Shown here in pieces: positions 24,565 through 33,955 of a stretch of DNA of 64,000 bases. The stretch is from contig CALRIU020000006.1 of assembly GCA_943362175.1 (NCBI GenBank), forward strand, positions 201,522 through 265,521, given 5' to 3'. Under the pieces are notes generated by a model that ran no database searches, was not told the origin of the DNA, and was given only the letters and a program-made list of their open reading frames with translations. Made by a program: the position numbers and the translations under genes. The DNA comes from UBA4416 sp943362175. Its GTDB lineage: Bacteria; Bacteroidota; Bacteroidia; B-17B0; Aurantibacillaceae. How positions within the stretch are numbered: position 1 is the stretch's first letter; every line of letters starts with the position of its first letter.

Positions 24565-25692
24565 ATGCTTTTCGAATCATACACCTTAGGCCCCCTTCGC
24601 CTGAAAAACAGGATCGTTATGCCGCCGATGACGCGCTCACGGGCCGGCGCCCATGATACAGCCACCGCCTTAATGGCCGATTATTACAGCCAGCGCGCAG
24701 GTGCAGGCCTCATTATTTCCGAAGGCACACAAATAAGCCGCCAGGGTCAGGGATACGCCTGGACCCCGGGAATTTATACCAAAGAACAGGTTGCCGGCTG
24801 GAAGCAGGTGACCGATGCCGTACACCAACGGGGCGGGCTTATGTTTGCCCAGCTCTGGCACGTCGGCCGTGTGTCGCATGTCTCCCTGCAGGAAAAGGGA
24901 CAGGCGCCTGTGGCTCCATCTGCCATCGTCGCCCAAGGCGTGAAGGTATTTACAGATCCGGAAGGAAAAGGCCCCGGAAACGGCGCCGGAGAAATGGTGC
25001 AGCACTCCATGCCCCGCGAGCTAAGCATTCCGGAAATACAGGACATTATCGGGGATTATGTGCGGGCCGCCAAAAATGCCATCGAAGCCGGGTTTGACGG
25101 CGTGGAGCTGCACGGAGCTAATGGCTACCTCATTGAACAGTTCATTGATTCGCAAACCAACCTCCGCACGGATGAGTATGGCGGAAGCATGGAGAAGCGC
25201 TTGCGCTTTTTGAAAGAAGTGACCTCTGCGGTGGCCGATGCCATTGGCAGGGAGCGCGTCGGCGTACGCCAGGCACCGCTCACCACGCTGATGGGCGCAC
25301 AGGATGATACCCCTGAAGAGACGTACCTTGCCGCCGCCAAACTCTTAAATGAGATTGGTATTGCCTATATCCATATTGCAGAGGCCGACTGGGACAATGC
25401 GCCTGTGATGCCCGTGGCGTTTAAAGAGGCTTACCGCGCTGCCTTTAAGGGAACCCTGATCTATGCCGGGAAATATACGAAAGCCCGCGCCGAGGAAGCG
25501 CTTGAAAACGGATGGGCCGACCTGGTGGCCTTTGGCAGGCCTTTTATTGCCAACCCCGATCTGCCCTACCGCCTGAAAAATGACCTGCCTTTGAATCCGG
25601 GCAAGCCGGCCAATTACTTTGGCGGCGGTGCCGAAGGCTATACGGATTATCCCATAGCGACAGTATTGCAGCATACAACGACTACTTTATAG
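24565..25692 (+). CDS. Alkene reductase, Old Yellow Enzyme family
   Basis: A 375-residue FMN barrel enzyme. It starts LGPLRLKNRIVMPPMTRSRA (FMN-phosphate side) and has the substrate-binding His/Asn pair in HGANGYLIEQF. The barrel ends with AFGRPFIANPDLPYRL. It should reduce activated C=C bonds such as enals, enones, quinones or nitro-compounds with NAD(P)H. In the FMN-contacting Arg segment, RVGVRQAPLTT keeps the Arg but has QAP where most relatives have (L/F)(S/T)P. It is the first gene of a row of five electrophile-handling or regulatory genes, 25 bases before the aldo/keto reductase. Confidence 0.92.
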   Translation: MLFESYTLGPLRLKNRIVMPPMTRSRAGAHDTATALMADYYSQRAGAGLIISEGTQISRQGQGYAWTPGIYTKEQVAGWKQVTDAVHQRGGLMFAQLWHVGRVSHVSLQEKGQAPVAPSAIVAQGVKVFTDPEGKGPGNGAGEMVQHSMPRELSIPEIQDIIGDYVRAAKNAIEAGFDGVELHGANGYLIEQFIDSQTNLRTDEYGGSMEKRLRFLKEVTSAVADAIGRERVGVRQAPLTTLMGAQDDTPEETYLAAAKLLNEIGIAYIHIAEADWDNAPVMPVAFKEAYRAAFKGTLIYAGKYTKARAEEALENGWADLVAFGRPFIANPDLPYRLKNDLPLNPGKPANYFGGGAEGYTDYPIATVLQHTTTTL

Positions 25693-25717
25693 ATCCATCA
25701 TTTAAACACGATACATC

Positions 25718-26701
25718 ATGATTACAAAACACACCATCGGAACCAGTCAGGTTTCTGTTTCTCCCTTAACGCTGGGAACCTTTGCCATCGGCGGCTTCAT
25801 GTGGGGCGGAAACGAAAAAAAAGACTCCATCGAAGCCATAGAGGCAGCGATTGATAACGGCATTACCTCCATTGATACAGCACCCGTTTATGGCTTTGGC
25901 CTCAGCGAGCAGATCGTGGGAGAAGCCATTAAAACATACGACCGCTCACAGGTGCAGCTGCTTACCAAATTCGGCCTGGTATGGGGCGAACAGGCCAGCG
26001 GCGATTTCTTTTTTGAGGGCGAGGAAAACGGTAAAACATTTCCGGTATGGCGCAACGGCAAAAAGGAGAGCGTGATCCGGGAAGTGGAAGCAAGCCTGAA
26101 GCGCCTGCAAACGGATTACATCGACCTCATCCAGCTTCACTGGCCCGATCCTCAGACGCCCATCTCCGAAACCATGGAAGCCATGGCCCGCCTCCTGGAA
26201 CAGGGAAAGGTAAAAGCAATCGGCGTATCCAATTACGGGCTTGCCCAGCTTGAAGAAGGATTGAAGACCACCACGCTTCATTCCAACCAGGTAGCCTACA
26301 GCATGCTCAACCGCTCAATCGAAAAGGACCTGATCCCTTTTGCCTTGGAGCACCATACCGGCGTCATCGCCTATAGTCCTTTGGAGCGGGGACTGCTTAC
26401 CGGAAAATACAACGGGCAGGCAGCGGGCCTCAGCCAGACGGATCACCGCAACAGCTATTTTCAAAAATTTGATGAGCCAAAATTAAAGGCCCTGCTTCAC
26501 ACGCTGGAAGACATCGCTTCATCGTATGAATGCAGCATTACCCAGCTGGTGCTGGCCTGGACCATGGCACAGAAAGGCATCACCACAGTTTTAGGCGGCG
26601 CCAGGAACCGCGCGCAGGCAGAGCACAATGCCAAAGCCTTACAGATTTCCATCAACGAACACGACCAGGAAAGCATCCGTCTTTTTTTACAACAACTCTA
26701 A
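25718..26701 (+). CDS. Aldo/keto reductase
   Basis: A 327-residue (alpha/beta)8 NADPH oxidoreductase. The AKR catalytic tetrad is visible: Asp in SIDTAPVYGFG with its Tyr, Lys in LLTKFGLVW, and His in LIQLHWPDP. The NADPH-binding end reads GITTVLGGARNRAQAEHN. It most resembles YajO/YhdN-type reductases that detoxify carbonyls such as methylglyoxal. It lies between two Old Yellow Enzymes (25- and 9-base spacers), so co-expression under the upstream Crp-like operator is likely. Confidence 0.92.
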   Translation: MITKHTIGTSQVSVSPLTLGTFAIGGFMWGGNEKKDSIEAIEAAIDNGITSIDTAPVYGFGLSEQIVGEAIKTYDRSQVQLLTKFGLVWGEQASGDFFFEGEENGKTFPVWRNGKKESVIREVEASLKRLQTDYIDLIQLHWPDPQTPISETMEAMARLLEQGKVKAIGVSNYGLAQLEEGLKTTTLHSNQVAYSMLNRSIEKDLIPFALEHHTGVIAYSPLERGLLTGKYNGQAAGLSQTDHRNSYFQKFDEPKLKALLHTLEDIASSYECSITQLVLAWTMAQKGITTVLGGARNRAQAEHNAKALQISINEHDQESIRLFLQQL

Positions 26702-26710
26702 AACAACGTT

Positions 26711-27802
26711 ATGATCCATTTATTTGAACCTTTTCATTTCAATACGCTTCGCTTAAAAAACCGTTTTGTGATGGCTCCCATGACGCGCGCCCGGAACGCA
26801 GACGGGATTCCCAATGCGCACACTGCCCTGTACTATCAGCAACGGGCAGGAGCGGGACTGATCATTACAGAAGGAACCGCCATTTCGGAAACATCCATGG
26901 GCGTGCTGTATATCCCGGGCTTATATACCGAAGCGCAAACCGAAGGCTGGAAAGCGGTTACCGAGGCGGTACACGGCGCCGGCAGTAAAATCTACACACA
27001 GCTGTGGCATGTGGGCCGCGTCTCGCATGTATCCAACCAGCCCAACCAGCAGGCACCTGTGGGAGCTTCCGATATACAGGCCGGGCATTCGCATGCCTGG
27101 GGCTTTGATGAAAACGGCAAAGAAGGCTTTGTCACCTGCTCGAAACCAAGGGCCTTGGCCACAGCAGAAATCGCTCAGGTGGTGCAGGACTTTGCGAGGG
27201 CCGCAACCAATGCCATCAAGGCCGGCTTTGACGGCGTAGAGCTGCATGGTGCCAACGGCTACCTGATCGAGCAGTTTTTAAATCCGCACACCAACCAACG
27301 CCCAGATGCTTACGGTGGCTCCATAGAGAACCGCTCAAGGTTCCTGCTCGAAGCCATCGATGCCTGTATTTCAGCCATTGGCGCAGGGCGTGTGGCCATC
27401 CGCCTGACGCCTTACGGTGATATGCATGAGCTGCCGCATTACGATGAGCTGGAAGCGACCTACCAATACCTCGCCGGGGAATTATCCAAACGGAATATTT
27501 CCTATATCCACCTCATGGATCAGCAATCGCGGGGCAGCTTTGCATTACCGGATGGCTTTTCAGAGCGCTTCCGTTCCTGGTACGATGGCGTGATCATCCT
27601 GGCCGGCGGCATGAGCAAAGAAAAAGCACAAAGCCTGATCGATGCAGGCACCATTGACCTGGCCGCTTTCGGAGAATCCTTTATTGCAAACCCTGACCTC
27701 ATCGATCGCCTGAAACACAACCTGCCATTGACACCTCCCAAACGCCAGTTCCATTATGGATTAACGCTGGAAGGCTACACCGACTGGAAAACCTATCAAT
27801 AA
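26711..27802 (+). CDS. Alkene reductase, Old Yellow Enzyme family (second copy)
   Basis: A 363-residue OYE paralogue of the gene at 24565. The start LRLKNRFVMAPMTRARN, HGANGYLIEQFLNPHTNQR and AFGESFIANPDLIDRL are shared. Its FMN-Arg segment RVAIRLTPYGD is canonical, unlike that of the first copy, so the two may differ in substrate range. It follows the aldo/keto reductase by 9 bases and precedes the DJ-1-like gene by 17, in one likely operon. Confidence 0.92.
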   Translation: MIHLFEPFHFNTLRLKNRFVMAPMTRARNADGIPNAHTALYYQQRAGAGLIITEGTAISETSMGVLYIPGLYTEAQTEGWKAVTEAVHGAGSKIYTQLWHVGRVSHVSNQPNQQAPVGASDIQAGHSHAWGFDENGKEGFVTCSKPRALATAEIAQVVQDFARAATNAIKAGFDGVELHGANGYLIEQFLNPHTNQRPDAYGGSIENRSRFLLEAIDACISAIGAGRVAIRLTPYGDMHELPHYDELEATYQYLAGELSKRNISYIHLMDQQSRGSFALPDGFSERFRSWYDGVIILAGGMSKEKAQSLIDAGTIDLAAFGESFIANPDLIDRLKHNLPLTPPKRQFHYGLTLEGYTDWKTYQ

Positions 27803-27819
27803 CCATCAAACATCCGCCC

Positions 27820-28581
27820 ATGAAAAAGATCACCTCAACCCTGTTGAGCGCTGCGCTCCTGCTCTTTGCAGGCCATGTCTCCGCTCAATCCAAAAACACA
27901 AAACCCATGAAACAAAAAATCCTGTTTGTGGTGACAAGCCACGACAAAAAAGGCAGCACCGGAGAAGCCACCGGCTATTACCTTGCCGAAGTATCACATC
28001 CCTGGAAAGTATTGACCGAAGCGGGATACGAGATTGATTTCGTTAGCCCGAAAGGCGGCAATCCTCCGGTTGACGGGTTCGACCTCTCTGATCCGGACAA
28101 TAAAGCGTTCTGGGAAGACAGCCTTTACCACAACAAAATCTCGCATAGCCTTAAGCCATCGGAAGTAACGCCGGGCGATTATGCCGCGATCTATTACGCG
28201 GGAGGTCATGGCGCCATGTGGGATCTTCCGGATAACACAGCAATTGCCGGCATTGCATCGGCTATCTATGAGAAAAAAGGAATCGTCGCAGCGGTGTGTC
28301 ATGGCCCTGCGGGATTACTGGCCATCAAATTAGCAAACGGCAAGTATCTGCTGGACGGAAAAAAAGTAAACGGCTTTAGCAATGAGGAAGAAGCCCTGGT
28401 TAAGCTCAGCGGTGTGGTTCCCTTTTTACTGGAAGACCAGTTGAAAAAACGGGGCGGTATCTATGAAAAATCCGGCCCATGGCAGGAGCACGTGGTAGTG
28501 GACCAGCGAGTGATTACCGGTCAGAATCCGCAATCGGCAAAGGCCGTGGGAGAGGCCCTGAGGAAAGAGCTTGCCAAATAA
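27820..28581 (+). CDS. Secreted DJ-1/PfpI (Hsp31-like) family protein
   Basis: A 253-residue protein with signal peptide MKKITSTLLSAALLLFAGHVSAQ. The class I glutamine-amidotransferase-like fold follows: KILFVVTSHD, the AIYYAGGHGAMWDL oxyanion region, and the nucleophile elbow AAVCHGPAGLL with the reactive Cys. Hsp31-like relatives act as glyoxalases or protein deglycases. A periplasmic location is unusual for this group. Position in the OYE/AKR cluster fits defence against reactive carbonyls. A cytoplasmic form from the second Met (27907) is possible. Confidence 0.85.
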   Translation: MKKITSTLLSAALLLFAGHVSAQSKNTKPMKQKILFVVTSHDKKGSTGEATGYYLAEVSHPWKVLTEAGYEIDFVSPKGGNPPVDGFDLSDPDNKAFWEDSLYHNKISHSLKPSEVTPGDYAAIYYAGGHGAMWDLPDNTAIAGIASAIYEKKGIVAAVCHGPAGLLAIKLANGKYLLDGKKVNGFSNEEEALVKLSGVVPFLLEDQLKKRGGIYEKSGPWQEHVVVDQRVITGQNPQSAKAVGEALRKELAK

Positions 28582-28633
28582 GATCAGCGGTGCCGGCGGA
28601 AAAAAGGGATTTCTTTTTTTGTAAGTTTACAGA

Positions 28634-29209
28634 ATGGAATACGCCCAATTTTTACGCCGGCATATCAGCCAGGTGGTGAGCCTGACCGAAAGCGAGTTTG
28701 ATGTGGTGCTCAAGGCCTTCAAGCCACTGGAAGTTTCAAAAAAAGCATTGCTGCTCAACTGCGGCGAGGTGGTAACGAAAGAATACCTGGTGGTGAAGGG
28801 CTGCATGAAATCCTTCACCTATGATGAAACGGGAAAGGAGCATATCGTGCAGTTTGCGATGGAAAACTGGTGGATCTCCGATTACCCGGCTTATGCCAAA
28901 CAGGCTCCGGCCACCATTTGCATCCAGGCACTGGAAGATTGCCTGGTCCTGGAGCTGGACATCAAAACGAAACAAGCGCTTTTCAAAAAAGTACCGGACA
29001 TGAGTGTGTTCTTTGGTGCCAAGGCTTTTTCGGGTTATGTGGCCTTACAAAAACGGGTCTTATCCCTGCTCAAAAACTCGGCCAGCGAAAAATACGAATT
29101 GCTGCTCAGCCAGTACCCGGAGCTGTTTCAGCGTGTTTCCAAAACCATGCTCTCCCATTACCTGGGCGTTTCAAGAGAGACCCTGAGCCGCCTGCATAAA
29201 AAGAAGTAA
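28634..29209 (+). CDS. Crp/Fnr-family transcriptional regulator
   Basis: A 191-residue regulator. The N-terminal cyclic-nucleotide-binding-like beta barrel spans about 20-120 (VVTKEYLVVKGCMKSFTYDETGKEHIVQFA). The C-terminal helix-turn-helix is HYLGVSRETLSRL. No Fnr-type Cys cluster is present. It is 52 bases after the DJ-1-like gene, with a T-rich TTTG just before the start suggesting its own promoter. The TGTGA-N6-TCACA site upstream of the cluster is its likely target. Confidence 0.9.
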   Translation: MEYAQFLRRHISQVVSLTESEFDVVLKAFKPLEVSKKALLLNCGEVVTKEYLVVKGCMKSFTYDETGKEHIVQFAMENWWISDYPAYAKQAPATICIQALEDCLVLELDIKTKQALFKKVPDMSVFFGAKAFSGYVALQKRVLSLLKNSASEKYELLLSQYPELFQRVSKTMLSHYLGVSRETLSRLHKKK

Positions 29210-29317
29210 TGCCGTGGCGCATCGTGGAGCCATTAACAATTCATTACCAATTTTTAGCTTTTTTAAGAATTCTTCCTGCCGCTTTTTCTATAGATTTGAA
29301 ATTATAAACCAAGACCT

Positions 29318-29740
29318 ATGAAACTATTATTTGCCCTCGTGTTTATCTGCTCCGGCTTATACAACAGCGTCTTCCAGGCCCCGACCTGGAAAAAAGAACA
29401 ATTGATGGCCACCAAAGAACTGGCTGACAAGATTACCGCCAATACCAAGGACAAGCCCCTGATATTTAACGTGGGCCCGATGGACAATATCAAAGGTGCT
29501 GTAGCGATGGGCGCTGCAACCAACATTACTTTTGGCGAAAAAATGAAAGCAACACTGGCCATGGAAAACAAAACCAAAGCTGTGGTGGTGTACTGCGGAT
29601 GCTGCTCCTACTCGAGCTGCCCGAACATTAAGCCGGCTTATGATATCCTCATCGCACAGGGTTTTAAAAATACCAAAGTGCTCGAATTGCCGGAAGGCAT
29701 TAAGCCCGATTGGGTAGCGAAAGGCTACCCGATGGAGTAA
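29318..29740 (+). CDS. Secreted rhodanese-like protein
   Basis: A 140-residue protein with a hydrophobic start (MKLLFALVFICSGLYNSVFQA, probable signal peptide). Its second half follows rhodanese pattern: AVVVYCGCCSYSSCPNIKPAYDILIAQGF, then VLELPEGIKPDWVAKGYPME. The Cys at the end of the VVYC strand is in the usual active-site place, and three more Cys nearby are unusual and could bind metal. Sulphur transfer or thiol redox in the periplasm is inferred. A terminator follows at 29762. Confidence 0.75.
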   Translation: MKLLFALVFICSGLYNSVFQAPTWKKEQLMATKELADKITANTKDKPLIFNVGPMDNIKGAVAMGAATNITFGEKMKATLAMENKTKAVVVYCGCCSYSSCPNIKPAYDILIAQGFKNTKVLELPEGIKPDWVAKGYPME

Positions 29741-29761
29741 TCCCTTCATCAGATTTATGAG

Positions 29762-29793
29762 AACCGTCGCGATGCATTGTGACGGTTTTTTTA
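29762..29793 (+). terminator. Rho-independent terminator
   Basis: AACCGTC pairs with GACGGTT around a 12-base loop, followed by a T7 run. It closes the rhodanese-like gene. Confidence 0.85.
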
Positions 29794-29850
29794 TGCCTGC
29801 TGATTTACAACACAAAAAATAAATTTATCTTAGTGATTAAAAATAATCTT

Positions 29851-30378
29851 ATGAAAAGAGTGCTTTCTTCTGTTATTGTGTTGATGTCGTTAATCGGTAT
29901 GTTCTCCTGCGGCGCGAAACGCCCCTCTGCAGAGCAGGTAGATACTTTCATGGAAAATCTTTCCCTCCGGATGAACATGACCAAGGACAACTACATGCGC
30001 TTTGTGAACACGCTTCCGGAAAAAAACGACATGATGTCGGGAACGATCGTCAAAACCACCCATGAGCTCATCAGCAAGGAGATGAAAAAGGAACGTGAGC
30101 TCATCAATGCCTGCAAGCCTTTCGACGCAGACGAATCGGCGAAAGCAAAAAGCGAAGCCCTGAAACAGGCGGCCATCGATGTGATCGACACCTATATTGA
30201 CGGGGCAGAGCATGAACTGGCAGATGTAAAGACCCTCATCACGCAGGGAAAAACAAGCCACTCACCCGAGGTAAGCGATCTGCTGAGAGCATTCGAGACG
30301 CGGCTGGCGACTAACTATGAGGCCTACAGCAAACTCCAGGCCGACCTGGCTAAAGAGTTCGGCATCACGATCTATTAA
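29851..30378 (+). CDS. Hypothetical lipoprotein
   Basis: I chose the start at 29851 (MKRVLSSVIVLMSLIGMFSCG) because it makes a clean lipoprotein signal with Cys at residue 20; an ATG further upstream adds a sequence with no signal. The 175-residue mature part is helical and highly charged, without Trp. It is probably anchored in a membrane facing the periplasm. No family is recognised. Confidence 0.75.
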   Translation: MKRVLSSVIVLMSLIGMFSCGAKRPSAEQVDTFMENLSLRMNMTKDNYMRFVNTLPEKNDMMSGTIVKTTHELISKEMKKERELINACKPFDADESAKAKSEALKQAAIDVIDTYIDGAEHELADVKTLITQGKTSHSPEVSDLLRAFETRLATNYEAYSKLQADLAKEFGITIY

Positions 30379-30526
30379 CCTGCGAAAAAAAACCGGTAAT
30401 TGGTTAAATAATTCCACAACCAGACCGGGAGCTTCTGTAACTGCGACCAGAGGCGGCTTTTCAAAACAGCCTGAGCCGGAAACACATGGCATTAAAATTT
30501 TATGCTCCTGTTATAAACTTAATGTT

Positions 30527-30817
30527 ATGAAACCCTTATTTATTCTGATGCTTACACTCCTTCCGGGAGGCATTGCACAGGCACAGGAGCGATCCGTCGA
30601 AACGGCCACGGCCACCGTGGTGGTTCCCGAACCGGTGAAAGCCACGTTTGAAAAGGAATTTCCAGGGCTGCAGGCCAAATGGGAAGCCGATGATAAGAAT
30701 TTCAAAGCGATTTATGCCAATCCGAAAACCAATAGCAAGGGCATTATCATTTACGATAATTCGGGGCAGGTGATCCGCCGCGATACGGAAGTAGCAGTTC
30801 CCAAAAATCCTGAGTAA
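30527..30817 (+). CDS. Secreted PepSY-like small protein
   Basis: A 96-residue protein with signal peptide MKPLFILMLTLLPGGIAQAQ. The remainder (VKATFEKEFPGLQAKWEADDKNFKAIY...IIIYDNSGQVIRRDTEV) matches the PepSY-like pattern common in Bacteroidota exported proteins, where Trp and a beta hairpin follow an amphipathic helix. The upstream open frame from 30317 is ignored because it overlaps the previous gene and lacks a signal. The function is unknown. Confidence 0.75.
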   Translation: MKPLFILMLTLLPGGIAQAQERSVETATATVVVPEPVKATFEKEFPGLQAKWEADDKNFKAIYANPKTNSKGIIIYDNSGQVIRRDTEVAVPKNPE

Positions 30818-30826
30818 ATTCGTTGT

Positions 30827-31897
30827 ATGCAAAACGAGATCCGCCCTTCCATTTACTCAGCAGCCCAGAGTAAAAACATTGTCTTATTTTTAATAGGCCT
30901 GATCGGACTGCTATTATTCATTTCCATCCTGCCCATCTTTTCGGCGCTCTTATCAGCGGTGATCTTATACACCCTCTTCCGGCCTTTGTTCCTTTACTTT
31001 GTTACTAAAAGAGGCTTAGGCAGATCCCTCAGCGCCATGCTCATCATCACCATCTCTTTCCTGATCATTGTCCTGCCTCTCCTCGGCCTAAGCATCATGA
31101 TCATCAACAAGCTCATCCATTTCCAGCAACATCCCGAACCCATCACCAACATCATTAACCAGCTTCATGATTTCAGCGGCTCGACCATCGACCTGAAGGA
31201 CATGATTAAAAACGGCATTAACGATATTTCGAAATGGGCCATCAATGCCTTTTCCATCTTTGTGAACAGCGCCCTGAATATTTTCGTCACGCTGATCATC
31301 CTGTATTTTACCTTATTCTTCATGCTGAGATCCTATGATAAATTTGAAGCCGGCCTGATGAAATACCTCCCGTTTGATACGGCACAAAGCCAGCAGTTCG
31401 GTCTTGAATTAAAGAACATCACGCTCTCCAACATCATCGGGCAGGGTCTCATTGGCCTGAGCCAGGGCATTATCGTAGCAGCAGGCTTCCTCATCTTTGG
31501 CATCCCTGATCCGCTCTTCTGGGGCATTGTTTCTATTTTTGTCTGCTTCCTGCCGGTGGTGGGAGCGCCTATCATTTTTGTACCGGCGGCCATCATCGAG
31601 CTGTCTTCCGGAAATCATGTGGCCGGCTACGGCATGCTGATCTGGGGCGGGGTACTGGTAACGCTCGTAGACAATTTCCTGAGGCAGTTCATCTCCAAAA
31701 AAATAGCCGACACGCATCCGTTGATCACCATTATCGGTGTGATCATCGGCATTCCGCTCTTCGGGCTCATCGGGCTGGTCATCGGGCCTTTCCTGATCTC
31801 TTTTTTCTTCCTGCTCATCAAAATGTATGAAGGAAGCTATATGAAGACGGCCGGGCCTTCCCTGGAGGCAGAGGAGGAAAAAGGAAATCAATTGTAA
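30827..31897 (+). CDS. AI-2E family (PerM/UPF0118) transporter
   Basis: A 356-residue inner-membrane protein with about eight predicted membrane spans and the conserved late segment GLIGLSQGIIVAAGFLIFGIPDPLFWGIVSIFVCFLPVVG, cited here only as the region around residues 206-246. Family members export signals or ions; the substrate cannot be inferred. It begins 9 bases after the PepSY-like gene, so the two may be co-transcribed. Confidence 0.9.
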   Translation: MQNEIRPSIYSAAQSKNIVLFLIGLIGLLLFISILPIFSALLSAVILYTLFRPLFLYFVTKRGLGRSLSAMLIITISFLIIVLPLLGLSIMIINKLIHFQQHPEPITNIINQLHDFSGSTIDLKDMIKNGINDISKWAINAFSIFVNSALNIFVTLIILYFTLFFMLRSYDKFEAGLMKYLPFDTAQSQQFGLELKNITLSNIIGQGLIGLSQGIIVAAGFLIFGIPDPLFWGIVSIFVCFLPVVGAPIIFVPAAIIELSSGNHVAGYGMLIWGGVLVTLVDNFLRQFISKKIADTHPLITIIGVIIGIPLFGLIGLVIGPFLISFFFLLIKMYEGSYMKTAGPSLEAEEEKGNQL

Positions 31898-31957
31898 TTT
31901 GCTCAAAAAAACAGATCACCGCTATCAATTCAACGCATTATTCATCATCTTTGCCTT

Positions 31958-33472
31958 ATGGAACATTCTGACACAACACCTACCGATGTGGTACTGATAG
32001 GCGCAGGCATTATGAGCGCGACTTTAGGTATCTTCCTGAAAGAATTAAAACCGGACATCCGTATCGAGATCTTTGAGCGCCTCGACGCTGTATCCGAAGA
32101 AAGCTCCGATGCCTGGAACAACGCCGGCACAGGCCATTCGGCTTTTTGCGAGCTGAATTATACGCCACAAAAAGAAGATGGCTCCATCGATGTTTCCAAA
32201 GCGGAAAAGATTGCCGAGTCCTTTGAAATATCGAGGCAGTTCTGGTCTTACCTCGTGGATAAAAAAGCCATTCCCGACCCGAAAGCCTTTATCCGCGATA
32301 TTCCGCACATGAGCTTTGTGTGGGGCGCCGACAATGTTTTTTATTTGAGGAAACGCTACCAGGCGCTTAAATATCATCCTTTGTTTGCCGGCATGCAGTA
32401 TTCTGAAAAATGGCCTCAGCTCGAACAATGGATGCCTTTGGTGATGGAAGGGCGCGACCCGGGCATTGAGGTAGCTGCCACCCGCATGGAGAACGGCACC
32501 GACGTAAATTTCGGAGCGCTCACACGGGCCCTGCTCAACTACCTCAAACAACAGGGTGGCGTGAAGATCCACCTCAACCATGAAGTGCGCGACCTTGATA
32601 AAGAAAAGGACGGCCAATGGAATGTGATGGTGAAAGACCTCGGCAACCACGAAAAAAGACATGTGCTCGCCAACTTCGTGTTCATTGGCGCCGGTGGCGG
32701 CTCCCTGCCCCTGCTGGAAAAATCGGACATCAAGGAAGCCGAAGGCTACGGCGGCTTCCCGGTGAGCGGGCAATGGCTGAAATGCCACAATGAAACCGTC
32801 ATTGCACAGCACGAGGCCAAAGTATACGGCAAAGCATCGGTAGGCTCGCCGCCCATGTCGGTGCCCCACCTCGACACGCGCATCATCGACGGTAAAAAAG
32901 CCCTGCTCTTCGGGCCCTATGCCGGCTTCTCCACCAAGTTCCTGAAGAACGGCTCCTACTGGGACCTGGCGGGCTCACTGGAGCTCGACAATTTATTGCC
33001 GATGCTGTCGGCAGGCATTCACAATTTACCGCTTACCAAATACCTCATCAAGCAGGCCAGCCAGTCGGATGAAGAACGCTTTGAGGCTTTGAAGGAATAT
33101 TTTCCGGAGGCGCGCATGTCCGACTGGGAGCTCGTAGTAGCGGGACAGCGTGTGCAGGTCATCAAAAAAGACGAGGAGCACGGTGGTATCCTCGAATTTG
33201 GAACAGAGATTGTCAATGCTGCCGACGGATCGATCGCCGCCTTGCTGGGCGCGTCGCCTGGCGCGTCGACCGCTGTAGCCATTATGTTGGATGTATTGAA
33301 GCGCTGTTTTAAATCAGAAATCGACAGCCCTGAGTGGCAGGAAAAGCTGAAGCGCATGATCCCTTCCTACGGACAATCGCTTGCCAAAAACACAGCCTTT
33401 TGTGGGAAGATCCGGGAGTGGACCAGTCGCACTCTCCAGCTCAAACCGTTTGATCCTGTACACACCGGCTAA
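31958..33472 (+). CDS. mqo: Malate:quinone oxidoreductase
   Basis: A 504-residue FAD-dependent, membrane-associated enzyme that oxidises malate to oxaloacetate and passes electrons to the quinone pool. The FAD site DVVLIGAGIMSATLGIFL (11-28) is followed by the family-typical ERLDAVSEESSDAWNNAGTGHSAFCELNYTP region, then GAGGGSLPLL and the C-terminal VAGQRVQVIKKD. Length is normal. It links the TCA cycle to respiration, like the complex I operon in this window. A CATCTTTG -7-like box ends 4 bases before the ATG, so the message may be leaderless. Confidence 0.95.
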   Translation: MEHSDTTPTDVVLIGAGIMSATLGIFLKELKPDIRIEIFERLDAVSEESSDAWNNAGTGHSAFCELNYTPQKEDGSIDVSKAEKIAESFEISRQFWSYLVDKKAIPDPKAFIRDIPHMSFVWGADNVFYLRKRYQALKYHPLFAGMQYSEKWPQLEQWMPLVMEGRDPGIEVAATRMENGTDVNFGALTRALLNYLKQQGGVKIHLNHEVRDLDKEKDGQWNVMVKDLGNHEKRHVLANFVFIGAGGGSLPLLEKSDIKEAEGYGGFPVSGQWLKCHNETVIAQHEAKVYGKASVGSPPMSVPHLDTRIIDGKKALLFGPYAGFSTKFLKNGSYWDLAGSLELDNLLPMLSAGIHNLPLTKYLIKQASQSDEERFEALKEYFPEARMSDWELVVAGQRVQVIKKDEEHGGILEFGTEIVNAADGSIAALLGASPGASTAVAIMLDVLKRCFKSEIDSPEWQEKLKRMIPSYGQSLAKNTAFCGKIREWTSRTLQLKPFDPVHTG

Positions 33473-33482
33473 GCCATTCGTT

Positions 33483-33920
33483 ATGAAAACACAGAACTAT
33501 CAAAACCATATCCGCTACTATACGGCTCATCACTTTGTATTTTACCCGGTAGTCCTGGCACTGCTCGTTGCCTGTATCGTCGGGCTTTGCCGCACAACGG
33601 AGCAGCACCTGTTGTGGGTCGTACTCACTGCACTGACAAGCGCTCTCGGTTGGTTTTCCTTTATGACGCGGCAGCATTATGCCCTGGGGAACCAGAACCG
33701 GATTGCCCGCCTCGAACTACGGTTCAGGTACTATATTGTGACGCACAAGCGCTTTGAAGAGATCGAGCACCAGCTGTCTTTAGCGCAGATCCTGGCACTG
33801 CGCTTCGCTTCTGATGAAGAGCTGGAAGCACTCACCGAAAAGGCGATCCGCGAAAAACTATCGCCGGATGCCATCAAACGTTCGGTGAAAACCTGGACCC
33901 CGGATTATATGAGGCTTTGA
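33483..33920 (+). CDS. DUF6526-like membrane protein
   Basis: A 145-residue protein with two membrane spans (about 18-35 and 42-60) and a charged cytoplasmic C-terminal half (RNRIARLELRFRYY...). It resembles small Bacteroidota DUF6526 proteins of unknown role. It starts 10 bases after the mqo stop, so it is probably co-transcribed with mqo. Confidence 0.75.
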   Translation: MKTQNYQNHIRYYTAHHFVFYPVVLALLVACIVGLCRTTEQHLLWVVLTALTSALGWFSFMTRQHYALGNQNRIARLELRFRYYIVTHKRFEEIEHQLSLAQILALRFASDEELEALTEKAIREKLSPDAIKRSVKTWTPDYMRL

Positions 33921-33943
33921 CCGGTTTTTAAAAAACAAAACTG

Positions 33944-33951
33944 TACCTTTG
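33944..33951 (+). promoter_or_regulatory. Bacteroidota -7 promoter element for the MFS gene
   Basis: TACCTTTG matches TAnnTTTG fully and ends only 4 bases before the ATG at 33956. A TTTG lies 24 bases upstream, slightly far for a -33 box. The layout implies a very short or absent 5' leader. Confidence 0.5.
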
Positions 33952-33955
33952 GCGC

